Origin: Liolophura sinensis
Lineage: Eukaryota; Mollusca; Polyplacophora; Chitonida; Chitonidae
Direction: 5' to 3'
Length of the DNA stretch: 64,000 bases
Assembly: GCF_032854445.1 (NCBI RefSeq)
Contig: NC_088304.1
Coordinates: 8,693,704-8,757,703 of the forward strand
Shown here: one piece after another, positions 49,601-57,449 of the stretch
Position numbering within the stretch: the stretch's first letter is position 1
Layout: every line of letters begins with the position of its first letter
The notes under the pieces: generated by a model
What the model was told of the DNA's origin: nothing
The model's input: only the letters and a program-made list of their open reading frames with translations
The model's database searches: none
Made by a program: the position numbers and the translations under genes

Positions 49601-52600
49601 AGACAGCGTATTTGAAATCATAGGAAAAATGTTGAATGCAAAATCGAGTGCAGTGACTCAGGAACCTCTCACCAATGCGGTCGCTGTGAATTCAAGTCCA
49701 TCTCAGCCTGTGTTTTCCTCCCACCACAATACAGGCCTCCCTCATGTAAGTGAAAATATTCTTGAGTGTGTGTGTAAAAACACCATTAAAATAAAGAAAT
49801 AAATATATAACTTAATGACTTTATGTGTTTGTTTCAGAGCTGTTGTGGAATTCCATCGTGGTCACCTGTCCAGTCCTGGCTGATGTTGTCGTCACCATGG
49901 CGAATAATGATGTGGATTTCATTATCAGGTAATCAGCAGCATGCTAGGTTTAAAGTGAAAGATAAGCAGAATTGAAATGTGTGTGTGAAAAAGTGTTCAT
50001 GGTGAAATATATATTGTTAGATGTTTGTTATTTAAAGTGGTTCTACATACTTTCATCTTCACTGTGATATTGTGTTATTTTGTTTTGCGAAACCATCAGG
50101 CTTATAGGACTAACACTGAGGTGGGTTTCATGAACCAGATAAGGACACGAGAAATTTTAATTCATCACAAAATTTATGTTTTTATTGTTTTATTAGCTTG
50201 CTTATATGTATGTACATGAGCAGAAATCACACTGCCACGTGTAAAAAATTCTTGTTAAACAGCAATCATTCAGTCATTCAATTTATCATTAAGTACGATA
50301 CAGAGACAACATTGATCTTGATGTCCATGTGGGATTGTTTCAGAATCCAGGATCGCGGAGGGGGCATTGATCACCGGATCCAGCCTAACATTTTTGACTA
50401 CAACTTCACCACTGTGGACAGCCAGGCCGAGGATGTCATGTCCACAGGAATGTTTGATCAGATCATAGACACGGGCCACACAGGCCCCGCACCTGGCAAG
50501 ATGCACGGGTGAGTCTGTAAGCAATGTGCATGACAGGCCCCGCACCTGGCAAGATGCACAGGTCACTCAGTAAGCAATGTGTATGACATGCCTCACACCT
50601 GACAAGATGCACAGGTGAGTCAGTAAGCAATGTGGAAGACAGGCTCCACACCTGGCAAGATGCATGGGTGAGTCAGTAAGCAGTGTGTATGACAGGCCCC
50701 ACAACTGACAAGATGCACGGGTGAGTCAGTAAGCAATGTGCATGACAGGCCCCGCACCTGGCAAGGTGCATGGGTGAGTCAGTAAGCAATGTGTATGACA
50801 GGCCCAGCACCTGACAAGATGCACGGGTGAGTCAGTAAACAATGTGTATGAAAGGCCCTGCACCTGGCAAGATGCTTGGGTGAGTCAGTAAGCAATGTGT
50901 ATGACAGGCCCAGCACCTGACAAGATGCACAGGTGAGTCAGTAAGCAATGTGTATGACAGGCCTTGCACCTGGCAAGATGCATGGGTGAGTCAGTAAGCA
51001 ATGTGTATGACATGCCCCACACCTGGCATGGTGCACAAGTGAGTCATTAAGCAATGTGTATGACAGGCCCCACACCTGGCAAGATGCACGGGTGAGTCAC
51101 TAAGCAATGTGTATGACAGGCCCAGCACCTGACAAGATGCATGGGTGAGTCAGTAAGCAATGTGTATGACAGGCCTTGCACTTGGCAAGATGCATGGGTG
51201 AGTCAATAAGCAATGTGTATGACAGGCCCCGCACCTGGCAAGATGCATGGGTGAGTCAGTAAGCAATGTGTATGACATGCCCCACACCTGGCATGGTGCA
51301 CAAGTGAGTCATTAAGCAATGTGTATGACAGGCCCCACACCTGGCAAGATGCACGGGTGAGTCACTAAGCAATGTGTATGACAGGCCCAGCACCTGACAA
51401 GATGCATGGGTGAGTCAGTAAGCAATGTGTATGACAGGCCTTGCACTTGGCAAGATGCATGGGTGAGTCAGTAAGCAATGTGTATGACAGGCCCCACACC
51501 TGGCAAGATGCATGGGTGAGTCAGTAAGCAATGTGTATGACAGGCCCCACACCTGGCAAGATGCACAGGTGACTCAGTAAGCAATGTGTATGACATGCCT
51601 CACACCTGACAAGATGCACAGGTGAGTCAGTAAGCAATGTGTAAGACAGACTCAACACCTGGCAAGATGCACGGGTGAGTCAGTAAGCAATGTGTATGAC
51701 AGGCCCAGCACCTGGCATGGTGCACAGGTGAGTCAGTAAGCAGTGTGTATGACAGGCCCTGCACCTGGCAAGATGCATGTGTGAGTCAGTAAGCAATGTG
51801 TATGACATGCCCCACACCTGGCAAGATGCATGGGTGAGTCAGTAAGCAATGTGTATGACAGGCTCCACACCTGGCAAGATGCACAGGTGAGTCAGTAAGC
51901 AATGTGTATGACATGCCCCACACCTGGCAAGATGCTCAGGTGAGTCAGTAAGCAATGTGTATGACAGGCTCCACACCTGGCAAGATACACGGGTGAGTCA
52001 GTAAGCAATGTGTATGACAGGCCCCACACCTAGCAAGATGCACAGGTGAGTCAGTAAGCAATGTGTATGACAGGCTCCACACCTAGCAAGATGCACAGGT
52101 GAGTCAGTAAGCAGTGTGTGTGACAGCAAATAGTACTCGGATGGAACTTGGTATATATTACCCTTTATCGTTTGGGATTACGAGTTTTATACTGCTTTAG
52201 CCTCCTAGTTAAGATTCAGTGATAATAAAGTCATCATCACATAAAACATTGTAAAGAGTTTCACGAAGACCAGATTTCCAAAGACCTTGTTAAGCGTGTT
52301 GAAAGCTTGTGAAACCTTTTACACTTACTTGATGGTGCTCTGACTTCATTGTTCTCATGAGTTTATCAGAGAATTGCCGAGGGTTGGTGGTTTATCCTGT
52401 TGTTTTCTACTCTTGTTTCCTACACTCTCAAAAGGTCACAGCCATTAGGTCATTAGACAACAGTCACATAAATCAATAACTCCCCCAAGAGTCTTCCTTC
52501 ATGTCCTGTTATCAGCAATCAATAACTCCCCCAATAAAGATTCTTCCTTCATGTCCTGTTATCAGCAATCAATAACTCCCCCAATAAAGATTCTTCCTTC

Positions 52601-53416
52601 ATGTCCTGTTATCAGCAATCAATAACTCCCCCAATAAAGATTCTTCCTTCACGTCCTGTTATCAGCAATCAATAACTCCCCCAATAAAGATTCTTCCTTC
52701 ACGTCCTGTTATCAGCAATCAATAACTCCCTCAATAAAGATTCTTCCTTCATGTCCTGTTATCAGCAATCAATAACTCCCCCAATAAAGATTCTTCCTTC
52801 ATGTCCTGTTATCAGCAATCAATAACTCCCCCCAATAAAGATTCTTCCTTCACGTCCTGTTATCAGCATTTTGATTGGCTAAGATGTAGATTGGCTAGGT
52901 TTGTCAGGTTTTTTCTGGATCTGTCTGGTTTCCTCCACCTATAAATGTGACTGCCATTGACTGACTGAAGTATTCTTTACTACGGCATGAACACCCATGG
53001 AATATAAATAAAATAGGACAAATATATGTTTGGCCATTAAGATTGTGTACTTGGGAGCTTAGATCAGCTTTGGATTAGCCAAGACTTCAGACTTACCAGG
53101 ATATGTGAATTATAGTACAGGTTAAACTAAGAAATAGCATTTTAATTTTCATATAAATTTCTTTTATTTACAGACTTTAAAGCTCCCAAAAAGCATCATT
53201 TTCATTTAGAATTAAAAAAGAATTTCTTTATGCATAGTTATGATTAACACTGAGTATTTTTGCTTCCTTAGATATGGCTTTGGACTACCGGCTTCTCGGG
53301 CTTATGCAGAATATTTGGGAGGCAGTCTCTGTGTACAGACCATGCAAGGCATCGGCTCCGACATTTACTTACGATTACGCCACATTGAAGGAAACAATGA
53401 GAGTTTTCGTATCTGA
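29960..53416 (+). CDS. BCKDK: Branched-chain alpha-ketoacid dehydrogenase kinase, 11 exons
   Basis: Exons: 29960-30178, 31902-31970, 32498-32608, 43669-43716, 44942-45061, 46433-46531, 47717-47790, 48471-48599, 49838-49928, 50344-50508, 53272-53416. Together they encode about 422 residues; the family is near 412. Visible parts in order: basic mitochondrial presequence, YNQSAID, the H-box region [18 protein letters not shown], the regulatory helical domain, the N-box ELLKN, the G1 box DRGGGI, the G2 box [19 protein letters not shown], and the C-terminal ESFRI. From family knowledge it phosphorylates and inactivates the E1-alpha subunit of the matrix BCKDH complex, limiting Leu/Ile/Val breakdown. 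It is a GHKL-fold Ser kinase, distinct from PDKs by details such as ANNDVDFII. One-base frameshift in exon 9. Confidence 0.95.
30479..30856. repeat. Long inverted repeat (foldback) in BCKDK intron 1
   Basis: Arms at 30479-30631 and 30708-30856 are reverse complements with few mismatches. GGACATGACCAC pairs with GTGGACATGACC, and AAGTCGTTTCATACCTTTTAC with its partner at 30560-30580. The innermost TAAAGCCTTCA pairs with TGAAGGCTTTA. The loop is about 75 bases. Confidence 0.88.
30955..31225 (+). mobile_element. SINE-A, long diverged copy
   Basis: Head TTGTTAGCATGCATGGCC, CTCAGGAGTTGGGAGCCTCT, body through CACCATAATGCTGGCTGG and tail AATAAATGAATGAATAAAT. It lies in BCKDK intron 1. Confidence 0.85.
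31475..31640 (-). mobile_element. SINE-A fragment with internal (AT)n
   Basis: Antisense tail of TTTATTTATTTATTTATC type, then TTACTTAAGAATTTTTCACT. A run of about 24 AT dinucleotides (31563-31610) has grown where the SINE normally reads TTATACGAC. GATAACAGTGAGTATTATGG resumes the SINE. Confidence 0.8.
31902..31970 (+). CDS. BCKDK: BCKDK exon 2
   Basis: 23 codons, [23 protein letters not shown], matching the family's '[23 protein letters not shown]'. The acceptor is TTTCAG and the donor CTG|GTAAGT. The exon is too short to be found by ORF length alone. Confidence 0.95.
32498..32608 (+). CDS. BCKDK: BCKDK exon 3 (H-box region)
   Basis: 37 codons including [20 protein letters not shown] and [14 protein letters not shown]. 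It is the most conserved N-terminal block of the family. Donor GTG|GTGAGT, phase 0. Confidence 0.96.
33005..33412. repeat. 31 bp minisatellite, about 13 copies
   Basis: Unit ACAAATTACCACAGAAAACA plus ACATTGCATGT, with two main variants (AATAACATTGGATGT and AACAACATTGCATGT). It lies in BCKDK intron 3. Open frames in all three phases only translate the repeat. Confidence 0.96.
33427..33745 (-). mobile_element. SINE-B, copy 2
   Basis: Starts with TGAGTGCTTGGGGTTTAATG. It includes CACTGAGACGACTTACCGAA and GAGGGAGTTACAACTTCC and ends with GTGTGACTCGACCCAGG, which in reverse complement is B-box-like. Confidence 0.78.
33750..34325. other. BCKDK intron 3, no recognised feature
   Basis: AT-rich intron DNA with CATGTACATG-type microsatellite-like runs and no exon or element I can name. 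Confidence 0.4.
34335..34470 (+). mobile_element. SINE-A fragment (body only)
   Basis: CTCTCCAGCCAGTGTGGGAA, CCTGAGGATTGTCGTGGG and TTTCCTCCCACCATGATACT. Head and tail are missing. Confidence 0.75.
34475..35935. other. BCKDK intron 3, no recognised feature
   Basis: Long stretch without exons. A few short open frames (for example 34518-34733 on the minus strand) have no family resemblance or codon signature I can see. Confidence 0.4.
35940..36012 (+). mobile_element. SINE-A tail fragment
   Basis: CACAAGTGAAATATTCTTGA, AGTAAAACATCAACC and an AAATAAATAAA tail only. Confidence 0.75.
36165..36328 (+). mobile_element. SINE-A, 5'-truncated
   Basis: Body from AAAGCCGGAGGTGGGAAGGT to tail CACCAATCAAATACATAAAT. 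Confidence 0.85.
36873..37126 (+). mobile_element. SINE-A, full length, best copy in window
   Basis: A box TGGCTCAGTTGG at 36883-36894 and B box GAGTCCAAGTCC at 36951-36962 show tRNA ancestry and a pol III promoter. Body and tail are complete. It is flanked by ATTGGCCAGCT (36862-36872) and ATTGTCCAGCT (37127-37137), a target-site duplication with one mismatch. Confidence 0.95.
37130..37800. other. BCKDK intron 3, overlapping open frames
   Basis: A 105-codon frame on the plus strand (37373) and a 124-codon frame on the minus strand (37767) overlap in near mirror register. I recognise neither. With no flanking exon structure they are likely chance or the remnant of an old element. Confidence 0.3.
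37815..38285. repeat. 42 bp minisatellite, about 11 copies
   Basis: Unit GATGACATGTCCATCAGGAA plus ATAGTGATTATAAGGTCAAA AT. The period is a multiple of three, so a frame stays open for 111 codons. A variant with GTACATCAGAAAAT recurs every third unit. Confidence 0.95.
38332..38462. repeat. 39 bp repeat, 3.3 copies
   Basis: Unit TACTGACTGTAGACTGTGTA plus CTCTGTACACGACTGACAA. It lies next to the 42 bp and 26 bp arrays. Confidence 0.95.
38600..39015. repeat. 26 bp array, about 15 copies
   Basis: Unit GGATAATTGATCACCATGCA GACTAT, with deletions of a few bases in some units. Confidence 0.92.
39390..39607 (+). mobile_element. SINE-A, missing only the A-box end
   Basis: CCCAGGAGCTTCTCACCAGT, B-box-like GAGCTCAAGTCC, the complete body and an AATAAATAAATA tail. 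Confidence 0.9.
39610..40115. other. BCKDK intron 3, no recognised feature
   Basis: A 97-codon minus-strand frame (39739-40032) shows no family resemblance I know. Otherwise unremarkable AT-rich intron. Confidence 0.35.
40120..40615. mobile_element. Foldback MITE-like element, copy 3
   Basis: TTTCAAACATTTGAATTCTA at 40247 mirrors ATAGTATTCAAATATTTGAA near 40497-40516. Outer blocks also pair and the centre is near 40383. It is the clearest member for defining the arms. Confidence 0.82.
40620..43060. other. BCKDK intron 3, mostly unannotated
   Basis: Contains CATGTACATG-rich patches (41590-41690), a poly-C run (42246-42260) and a poly-G run (42426-42440), and otherwise nothing I recognise. 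No exon fits the phase or protein gap between BCKDK exons 3 and 4. Confidence 0.4.
43066..43362. repeat. 23 bp minisatellite with three-unit order, about 13 copies
   Basis: Unit TGATTGTACAGTATACATGT GCA, alternating GTACA and GTGCA in a repeating acc-type pattern (one GTACAT followed by two GTGCAT). All minus-strand frames are open only because of the repeat. Confidence 0.95.
43381..43606 (-). mobile_element. SINE-A, near full, 7 bp target duplication
   Basis: Flanked by AAACTGA at 43374-43380 and 43607-43613. The body runs through AACCAGCATGAGCTGGACTT. It lies immediately upstream of BCKDK exon 4, leaving about 60 bases for the acceptor region. Confidence 0.9.
43669..43716 (+). CDS. BCKDK: BCKDK exon 4
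   Basis: 16 codons [16 protein letters not shown], corresponding to 'HELYIRAFQKLTDFPP'. It follows an 11 kb intron and ends CCA|GTGAGT. Confidence 0.95.
44323..44502 (+). mobile_element. SINE-A, 5'-truncated, 9 bp target duplication
   Basis: AATAGTCAC at 44314-44322 and 44503-44511. The tail is a long AAATAAATAAAT microsatellite (about ten units). Confidence 0.92.
44942..45061 (+). CDS. BCKDK: BCKDK exon 5 (helical domain)
   Basis: 40 codons, including [20 protein letters not shown] and RKHIK, part of the four-helix regulatory domain. Acceptor CTTCAG, donor AAG|GTACAA. Confidence 0.95.
45165..45850 (+). mobile_element. Element with inverted ACGCC ends, copy 2
   Basis: Starts TATACGCCTCGCCATTAGGC and ends TTCGGGCGTACATTG. 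It contains three tandem copies of an about 150-170 bp internal unit (GGTGGATACATACATACACA ... GTTGTCATGGTAAC ... TATATACTATA). Relative of 11148-11745. Confidence 0.7.
45987..46182 (+). mobile_element. SINE-A, head lost, 9 bp target duplication
   Basis: ATGTGTTGT at 45978-45986 and 46183-46191. Starts at GGGAGTTCAAGTCC (B box) and is complete to the AAATAAATAAAT tail. Confidence 0.92.
46433..46531 (+). CDS. BCKDK: BCKDK exon 6 ([14 protein letters not shown])
   Basis: 33 codons, [20 protein letters not shown] through HHLALHDEK. This block is shared by BCKDK and PDKs. Donor AAG|GTACGT. Confidence 0.96.
46620..47084. other. BCKDK intron 6, 131-codon open frame
   Basis: A plus-strand frame (46666-47061) is open but hydrophobic/Cys-rich in an irregular way. 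It matches no family I know and has no splice partners. Likely chance. Confidence 0.3.
47088..47550. repeat. 41 bp minisatellite, about 11 copies
   Basis: Unit CATGAGGTGACATATACTTC plus CATATCCTATCACTGAGTAAC. GAGATGC and GAGGTGA types alternate in a three-unit order. It lies in BCKDK intron 6. Confidence 0.95.
47717..47790 (+). CDS. BCKDK: BCKDK exon 7
   Basis: 24 codons plus two bases: [24 protein letters not shown]. It corresponds to the 'FVGIICTRLSPKKIIEKW' strand/helix. Donor AAG|GTAAGT. Confidence 0.94.
48471..48599 (+). CDS. BCKDK: BCKDK exon 8 (N-box, start of ATPase domain)
   Basis: 42 codons in phase, containing [20 protein letters not shown] and LKNSF. The E..KN N-box that binds Mg-ATP is present. 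Donor TTCAG|GTACCC. Confidence 0.96.
48901..48979 (-). mobile_element. SINE-A, strongly truncated, 8 bp target duplication
   Basis: AGTGTTTC at 48893-48900 and 48980-48987 flanks a 79-base copy (ATTGGTGTTTTACACCATAC to CATTATGGTGGGTGG). Confidence 0.88.
49655..49808 (+). mobile_element. SINE-A with internal deletion
   Basis: GTGACTCAGGAACCTCTCAC, B box GAATTCAAGTCC, then a jump to TTTTCCTCCCACCACAATAC and a tail. It ends about 30 bases before BCKDK exon 9. Confidence 0.85.
49838..49928 (+). CDS. BCKDK: BCKDK exon 9, carries a one-base frameshift
   Basis: The exon starts in the expected phase ([11 protein letters not shown] after NSFR) but that frame meets TGA at 49881-49883. From 49873 the family sequence [18 protein letters not shown] continues in the next frame and joins exon 10 correctly. 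The exon is 91 bases where 90 would keep frame and would match the usual 29 full codons, so one extra base lies between about 49848 and 49872. This is either an assembly error, a broken allele or a null mutation. Confidence 0.85.
50344..50508 (+). CDS. BCKDK: BCKDK exon 10 (G1 box; 3' end is a minisatellite unit)
   Basis: 54 codons beginning [11 protein letters not shown] (G1 box) and running through FDYNFTT to [11 protein letters not shown]. Donor CACGG|GTGAGT is repeated in every 53 bp unit of the array that follows. Reading through gives an immediate TGA. Confidence 0.95.
50480..52125. repeat. 53 bp minisatellite built from BCKDK exon 10 donor, about 31 copies
   Basis: Unit GTGAGTCAGTAAGCAATGTG, TATGACAGGCCCCGCACCTG, GCAAGATGCACGG. 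The last 29 bases of the unit are the end of exon 10 and the start is its splice donor GTGAGT. The first unit is the exon itself. Most units keep a full GGTGAGT; the second has GGTCACT. Confidence 0.97.
52465..52868. repeat. 50 bp minisatellite, 8 copies
   Basis: Unit CTTCCTTCATGTCCTGTTAT, CAGCAATCAATAACTCCCCC, AATAAAGATT; nearly identical copies, so recent. Each contains AATAAA, a potential premature polyadenylation hexamer, on the BCKDK sense strand. Confidence 0.95.
52900..53010 (+). mobile_element. SINE-A fragment
   Basis: Diverged body and tail: TCTGTCTGGTTTCCTCCACC through AATATAAATAAAA. Confidence 0.6.
53165..53255. repeat. Dispersed repeat H, copy at BCKDK exon 11 acceptor
   Basis: CAGACTTTAAAGCTCCCAAA AAGCATCATTTT and TTTATGCATAGTTATGA are shared with 57856-57950 (CAGACTACAAAGCTCTCAGA AAGCATCATTTT, TTTACGCATAGTCACGA). 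The copy ends just before the acceptor. Confidence 0.65.
53272..53416 (+). CDS. BCKDK: BCKDK exon 11 (G2 box and stop)
   Basis: 47 codons plus stop: [19 protein letters not shown], then a [15 protein letters not shown] stretch, ending NNESFRI. TGA at 53414-53416. The acceptor CCTTAG follows a dispersed repeat fragment that ends only about 15-20 bases upstream. Confidence 0.96.
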
Positions 53417-53754
53417 TGACTGAAATACATTATCCTGAAGACTTACATTTTTGTGTTTATTTAGCCCTCAGTTTAATTGATAAATATGTGAATACATTAC
53501 AAGACCACAATGCAGTGATGACATTGTATTTTTTTTTTCTTTTTGAACAATGTTTGAGTGTTGACTCTGGTAGCAGTATGCCCTTCCCTGTTGTTTTCAT
53601 TTGGGTGAGTGGAAATGCGTAAATAGCAAGCTGAGAAAACTTTGCGTAAGTTTTAAGAAAGGGATAGAAAATTACGATTGATGCACCTAGCTCAGAAATG
53701 ACCTTACATATATTGAGGTTGGGTTCAGTGTAAAAATCAGAAGATTTTAGAGAT

Positions 53755-54070
53755 TTGCTGTGAACACAAATGTGATAACCAGTGTGTTCTGTATGAACAC
53801 AAATGCAGCGATCACTGTTCACACATTGTAGCATTTTGTTTGAACACAAATATTTGGATCACTTTCATGGCAAGTGCTGTAAACACAATGTACGTGTAGC
53901 ATGTAGTGTGAACATGATGTAGCAAATGTAATGGTATTTAGTGTGAACACAAATTTATCGACCAGTGTGAACACAGCTTTATCGACCAGTGTGAATACAA
54001 ATTTATCGACCAGTTTAAACACAAATTTATTGACCAGTGTGATCACAAATTTTTCGACCAGTGTGATCAC
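53755..54070. repeat. 24 bp degenerate array
   Basis: Unit ACCAGTGTGAACACAAATTT ATCG, clear for about five units (53940-54070) and decayed before that. BCKDK 3' region. Confidence 0.85.
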
Positions 54071-54104
54071 TGATGCAAGAACGTTGAAACTACTTAATAA
54101 GATG

Positions 54105-54285
54105 TGAGTTTAAAGCTGCCATGATATCAAATTGTAAACCCCACACACAATTTTAAAGCTGCCGTGATATCAAATTGTAAACCCCACATACAACTTTAAA
54201 GCAGCCATGATATCAAATTGTAAACCCCACATACAATTTTAAAGCAGCCATGATATCAAATTGTAAACCCCACATACATTTATAA
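54105..54285. repeat. 42 bp repeat, 4 copies
   Basis: Unit AAAGCTGCCATGATATCAAA TTGTAAACCCCACATACAAT TT. Confidence 0.95.
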
Positions 54286-56999
54286 CACATTAACGAAATG
54301 CATGTAAATTTTCAGGTATTGTGTATAACAGAAAAAAAAGTAATGGGTCAGAGTAGACACAAACCAGTGTCTGTACAATTACAAGGATCATTATGGAAAC
54401 CAATCAAGTGATCATTTTAAATCCGTACATGTACCTCAGGTAGATTTGTATTATGAACACAGACCATTTATAGACCATTGTTGATGGAACTTTAGGGACC
54501 ATTATGTGAAGAATATTACAATCAGTTTTTATTACTACTGTAGCATCCGATGTCCATTTTAGAAAACAAGAATTATAAGAAGTCGAAATTGAAAACTTGT
54601 TTATAAGACTTCATTTAGTCAAGACTTTGTGATAAATCTCTTTTACAGTAACACTTTGTAGGCTTGACCCATTTGTCTGCAAGAGTACCAGTGTTTTAAG
54701 TTTTGAAGAGTATGTTAGATGGTAAACATGTGTCATGCCTGTTCTTACAGTTTGTAGGGTGCATTGTGGTCACAAACATAGGGAGCTGTTTGGACTATAA
54801 TCACTACATCTGCTTGAACATATCTTTAGGGAACACAAATACGGTTCAACATGAACCCAAGATGCTGTGATTATTGTGTACAGCTTTAAGTGCTGAAATG
54901 TATATTGCTTTTAAAATGGCTTAAGTTAAATGTGAAGTGATAGGTCTGATCAGTTCATGTGTTTACTGAATTCTATCATTGAGTGCTATTTCATGTACAG
55001 TGTGAGTAATCTCATAGTGGCTTAGATTTTCTGTTGTTCCTGGTTTTATAGGTTACTGTGTTTTTTTTTTATCCTGCCACAGGTTATATCACTGTTTTAA
55101 TTTTCAGTGTTCATAAGTGCATGTTTTCCTTTACCCACATAGTCTTAAGTGGGTGTAATTTTTGTGCAGGACACAGATATCACTGGTTTTCTTCAATACG
55201 CTTCATGTAATGGGAAATTTCATGTCTCTACAAGAATTTTCTTCAAAAACTGTACGACAGACACGTGAACAACGTGAATGTACCCTTATAACGGGCAAAT
55301 CTCACTTTAGAGTTTTATTTCCCGGCAGTTTTCAAGTTAATCTTTGTCTCTCTGGGTAATGTTTAGGAGAACCTCAACAACTTAATTTTCATGCTATGTG
55401 TTCCCTAAGCACAATATTTATGCTGTCTGTGACTGCGTTTAAAAAATAGTATATGAACTAGCTCCATTTAAAAGAGAACCCATTGAAGTTCGACCTTCTG
55501 CCTATCTTGTCAAACTAGGAGCCCGTGTGATGTCATGCCATGAATGCCTGCTGGCATTATGCATTGAAAAGCCCTGCAAAGCATAGCCAAATCCATGCAG
55601 TAGGCCTACCCATTTGTGTGCTTTCCAGGTGCTATCTTGTGACTTAATCTATAATTATCCCTACAGGCAAACTCTTAATTAGCACGCTGAAAATGATATA
55701 AATGAAACAGTTTTACAACAAATATTTTGAAAGATAAGCTTCCGGAGTTGTATTAGATCCGGGAAAAGCGTATACAGCACAGTGACTGGGATTGGACCTT
55801 TTTAATGCAAAGAACATGTATGGCTTGTGCCTTCACTGACACAAACAAAGCACTCTAGTTTGCATAAATTTCACTGAATAAACATCTTCAGAAGTTGAAA
55901 TGGTTGAATATTTACAGTAAATGTTAAAAAGCTTTACATTTGGTACCAAGACTTACTTTTTTCAATATGATATCATTATACCGTCTATACAAACCTCAAA
56001 ATATATTTTTGAGATCAGTAAAACTCTCAGAATCAAGATAAATATGCACTTTTGTTCCTATACCAAACCTTTGGGTTCATAGATCATGCTTGTGTTGTTG
56101 TGGCCAGGGATTTTGGTCTTTCAGATGTCCCAGTAATAAGATATGTTGTCTGTTACTTGTTAATTAGATGACTGAGTTTGGACCAACTTTGCTGGACACC
56201 CAGGGTCATTCTTCACAAGATAGCTTGGGGCTTAGTAGTAAAATTGTCCGCCGAACTAAAATAGCAGCAGATTGATTACAGTTTTGACTGCTGACGTGCA
56301 GGTTTTGTGGTAGTGGAACTTCAGCAAAGTTTGAGTATCCAGCTGCAAATAGTTTGTTTTTCAAAGAAAATTGAAATCTTTAGCCCAATATAGATTTATG
56401 AAGCAGGTCCCCTGCTCTTGGATTGTTCAGTTACATGTACAAATTTTCTACTCGTACAATATCTGGCCATGCTAGCTGGCTTTGTTGGCTAGCTTACTAT
56501 AAGTAGTTACATGTAAAGTGGCTGTCCATCTGGCTTTTAAGATACACATAGCTGAAGGGATATACTGTCTGTTTTTCTGTTTGTCCATCTGCTTTCAGAG
56601 ATAGTCATTTCTCTGTTGGTTAAGTTGTAGTTTGTCTGACAAGCTGTCCTATTGTCTGTCCAGCTGTCCTTTTTGTTCAGTTGGTTGTCTATCTAAACAG
56701 CTTGGTGACTGGCTTTTTGTTTGTCTGATATTTACTCTGTCTGATATTTACTCTAATATTTAATCTGTCTGAACATATACATGTATATCACCGCTTAAAC
56801 AAGTTTGATTTTGTTTCCTTATATATGTATTATTTGGTTAAGTGTAAATCTTTCTTTGTGTTGATTTACTTGACCAGACCAAGTCCTTGTACCAGAAATG
56901 TCACAGTATGCTGTCTCTATTAAAGCCCACTGTGGAGAGTAGCCTCAATTATTCATCACCTAGGAATTACATGTATTTACCTTGTTTCTCTGGAGACAG

Positions 57000-57165
57000 C
57001 TTATGCTGGCTTCCTCAACAGCCATTCGTGGGAAGGTCTGCCAGCAGCCTGCGGGTGGTCATGGGTTTTCCCCTGGGTCTGCCCAGTCTCCTCGTACCAT
57101 AATGCTGTTTAACATATAAGTGAAATATTCTCGAGTGCGGCGTGAAAAACACCAATCAATCAAAT
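57000..57165 (+). mobile_element. SINE-A, 5'-truncated
   Basis: From TTATGCTGGCTTCCTC through GGGAAGGTCTGCCAGCAGCC to CACCAATCAATCAAAT. Confidence 0.88.
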
Positions 57166-57189
57166 ATTCCTTTGGAATGTGTTTATTGT

Positions 57190-57440
57190 GAATATGGGAC
57201 CTCCAGTAATTCTTCAACCTTTTCAGTTGTTTGCAAAGTGTTTATTCAAGCATAATTCAGCACATTCTGAAGGCATTATTCGGTGTTGGCCAATAAAATT
57301 TTACTGTTTGTGAAGCCGCGAATGTGGTCAATTCAACCAGTTTAGTTTTGTCTCCAAAATCAGATTAAAAACGTGGTCCTGATCTACCATTTTAAAATTG
57401 CATTGAAATATGCAAATAGGTTGAAGAATTAGGAATATAT
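57190..57440 (-). repeat. Dispersed repeat F, copy 3 (reversed)
   Basis: TAATTCTTCAACCTTTTCAG, GCATAATTCAGCACATTCTG, TTTTGTCTCCAAAATCAG; reverse complement of the blocks at 22600-22740. Confidence 0.7.
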
Positions 57441-57449
57441 TTATCTTAT

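Larger units (their letters stand above)
53417..56900 (+). other. BCKDK 3' UTR and downstream DNA
   Basis: No open gene is visible. An AATAAA at about 55876 is one possible polyadenylation signal, but I cannot place the transcript end. Two small tandem arrays (53755-54070 and 54105-54285) lie within the first kilobase; from about 54290 to 56900 I see nothing else recognisable. Confidence 0.4.

Noticed and set aside
49838-49928. BCKDK as an old pseudogene because of the exon 9 frameshift
   Set aside because: All other exons, splice sites and catalytic boxes are intact; one base is better explained by error or a recent allele.
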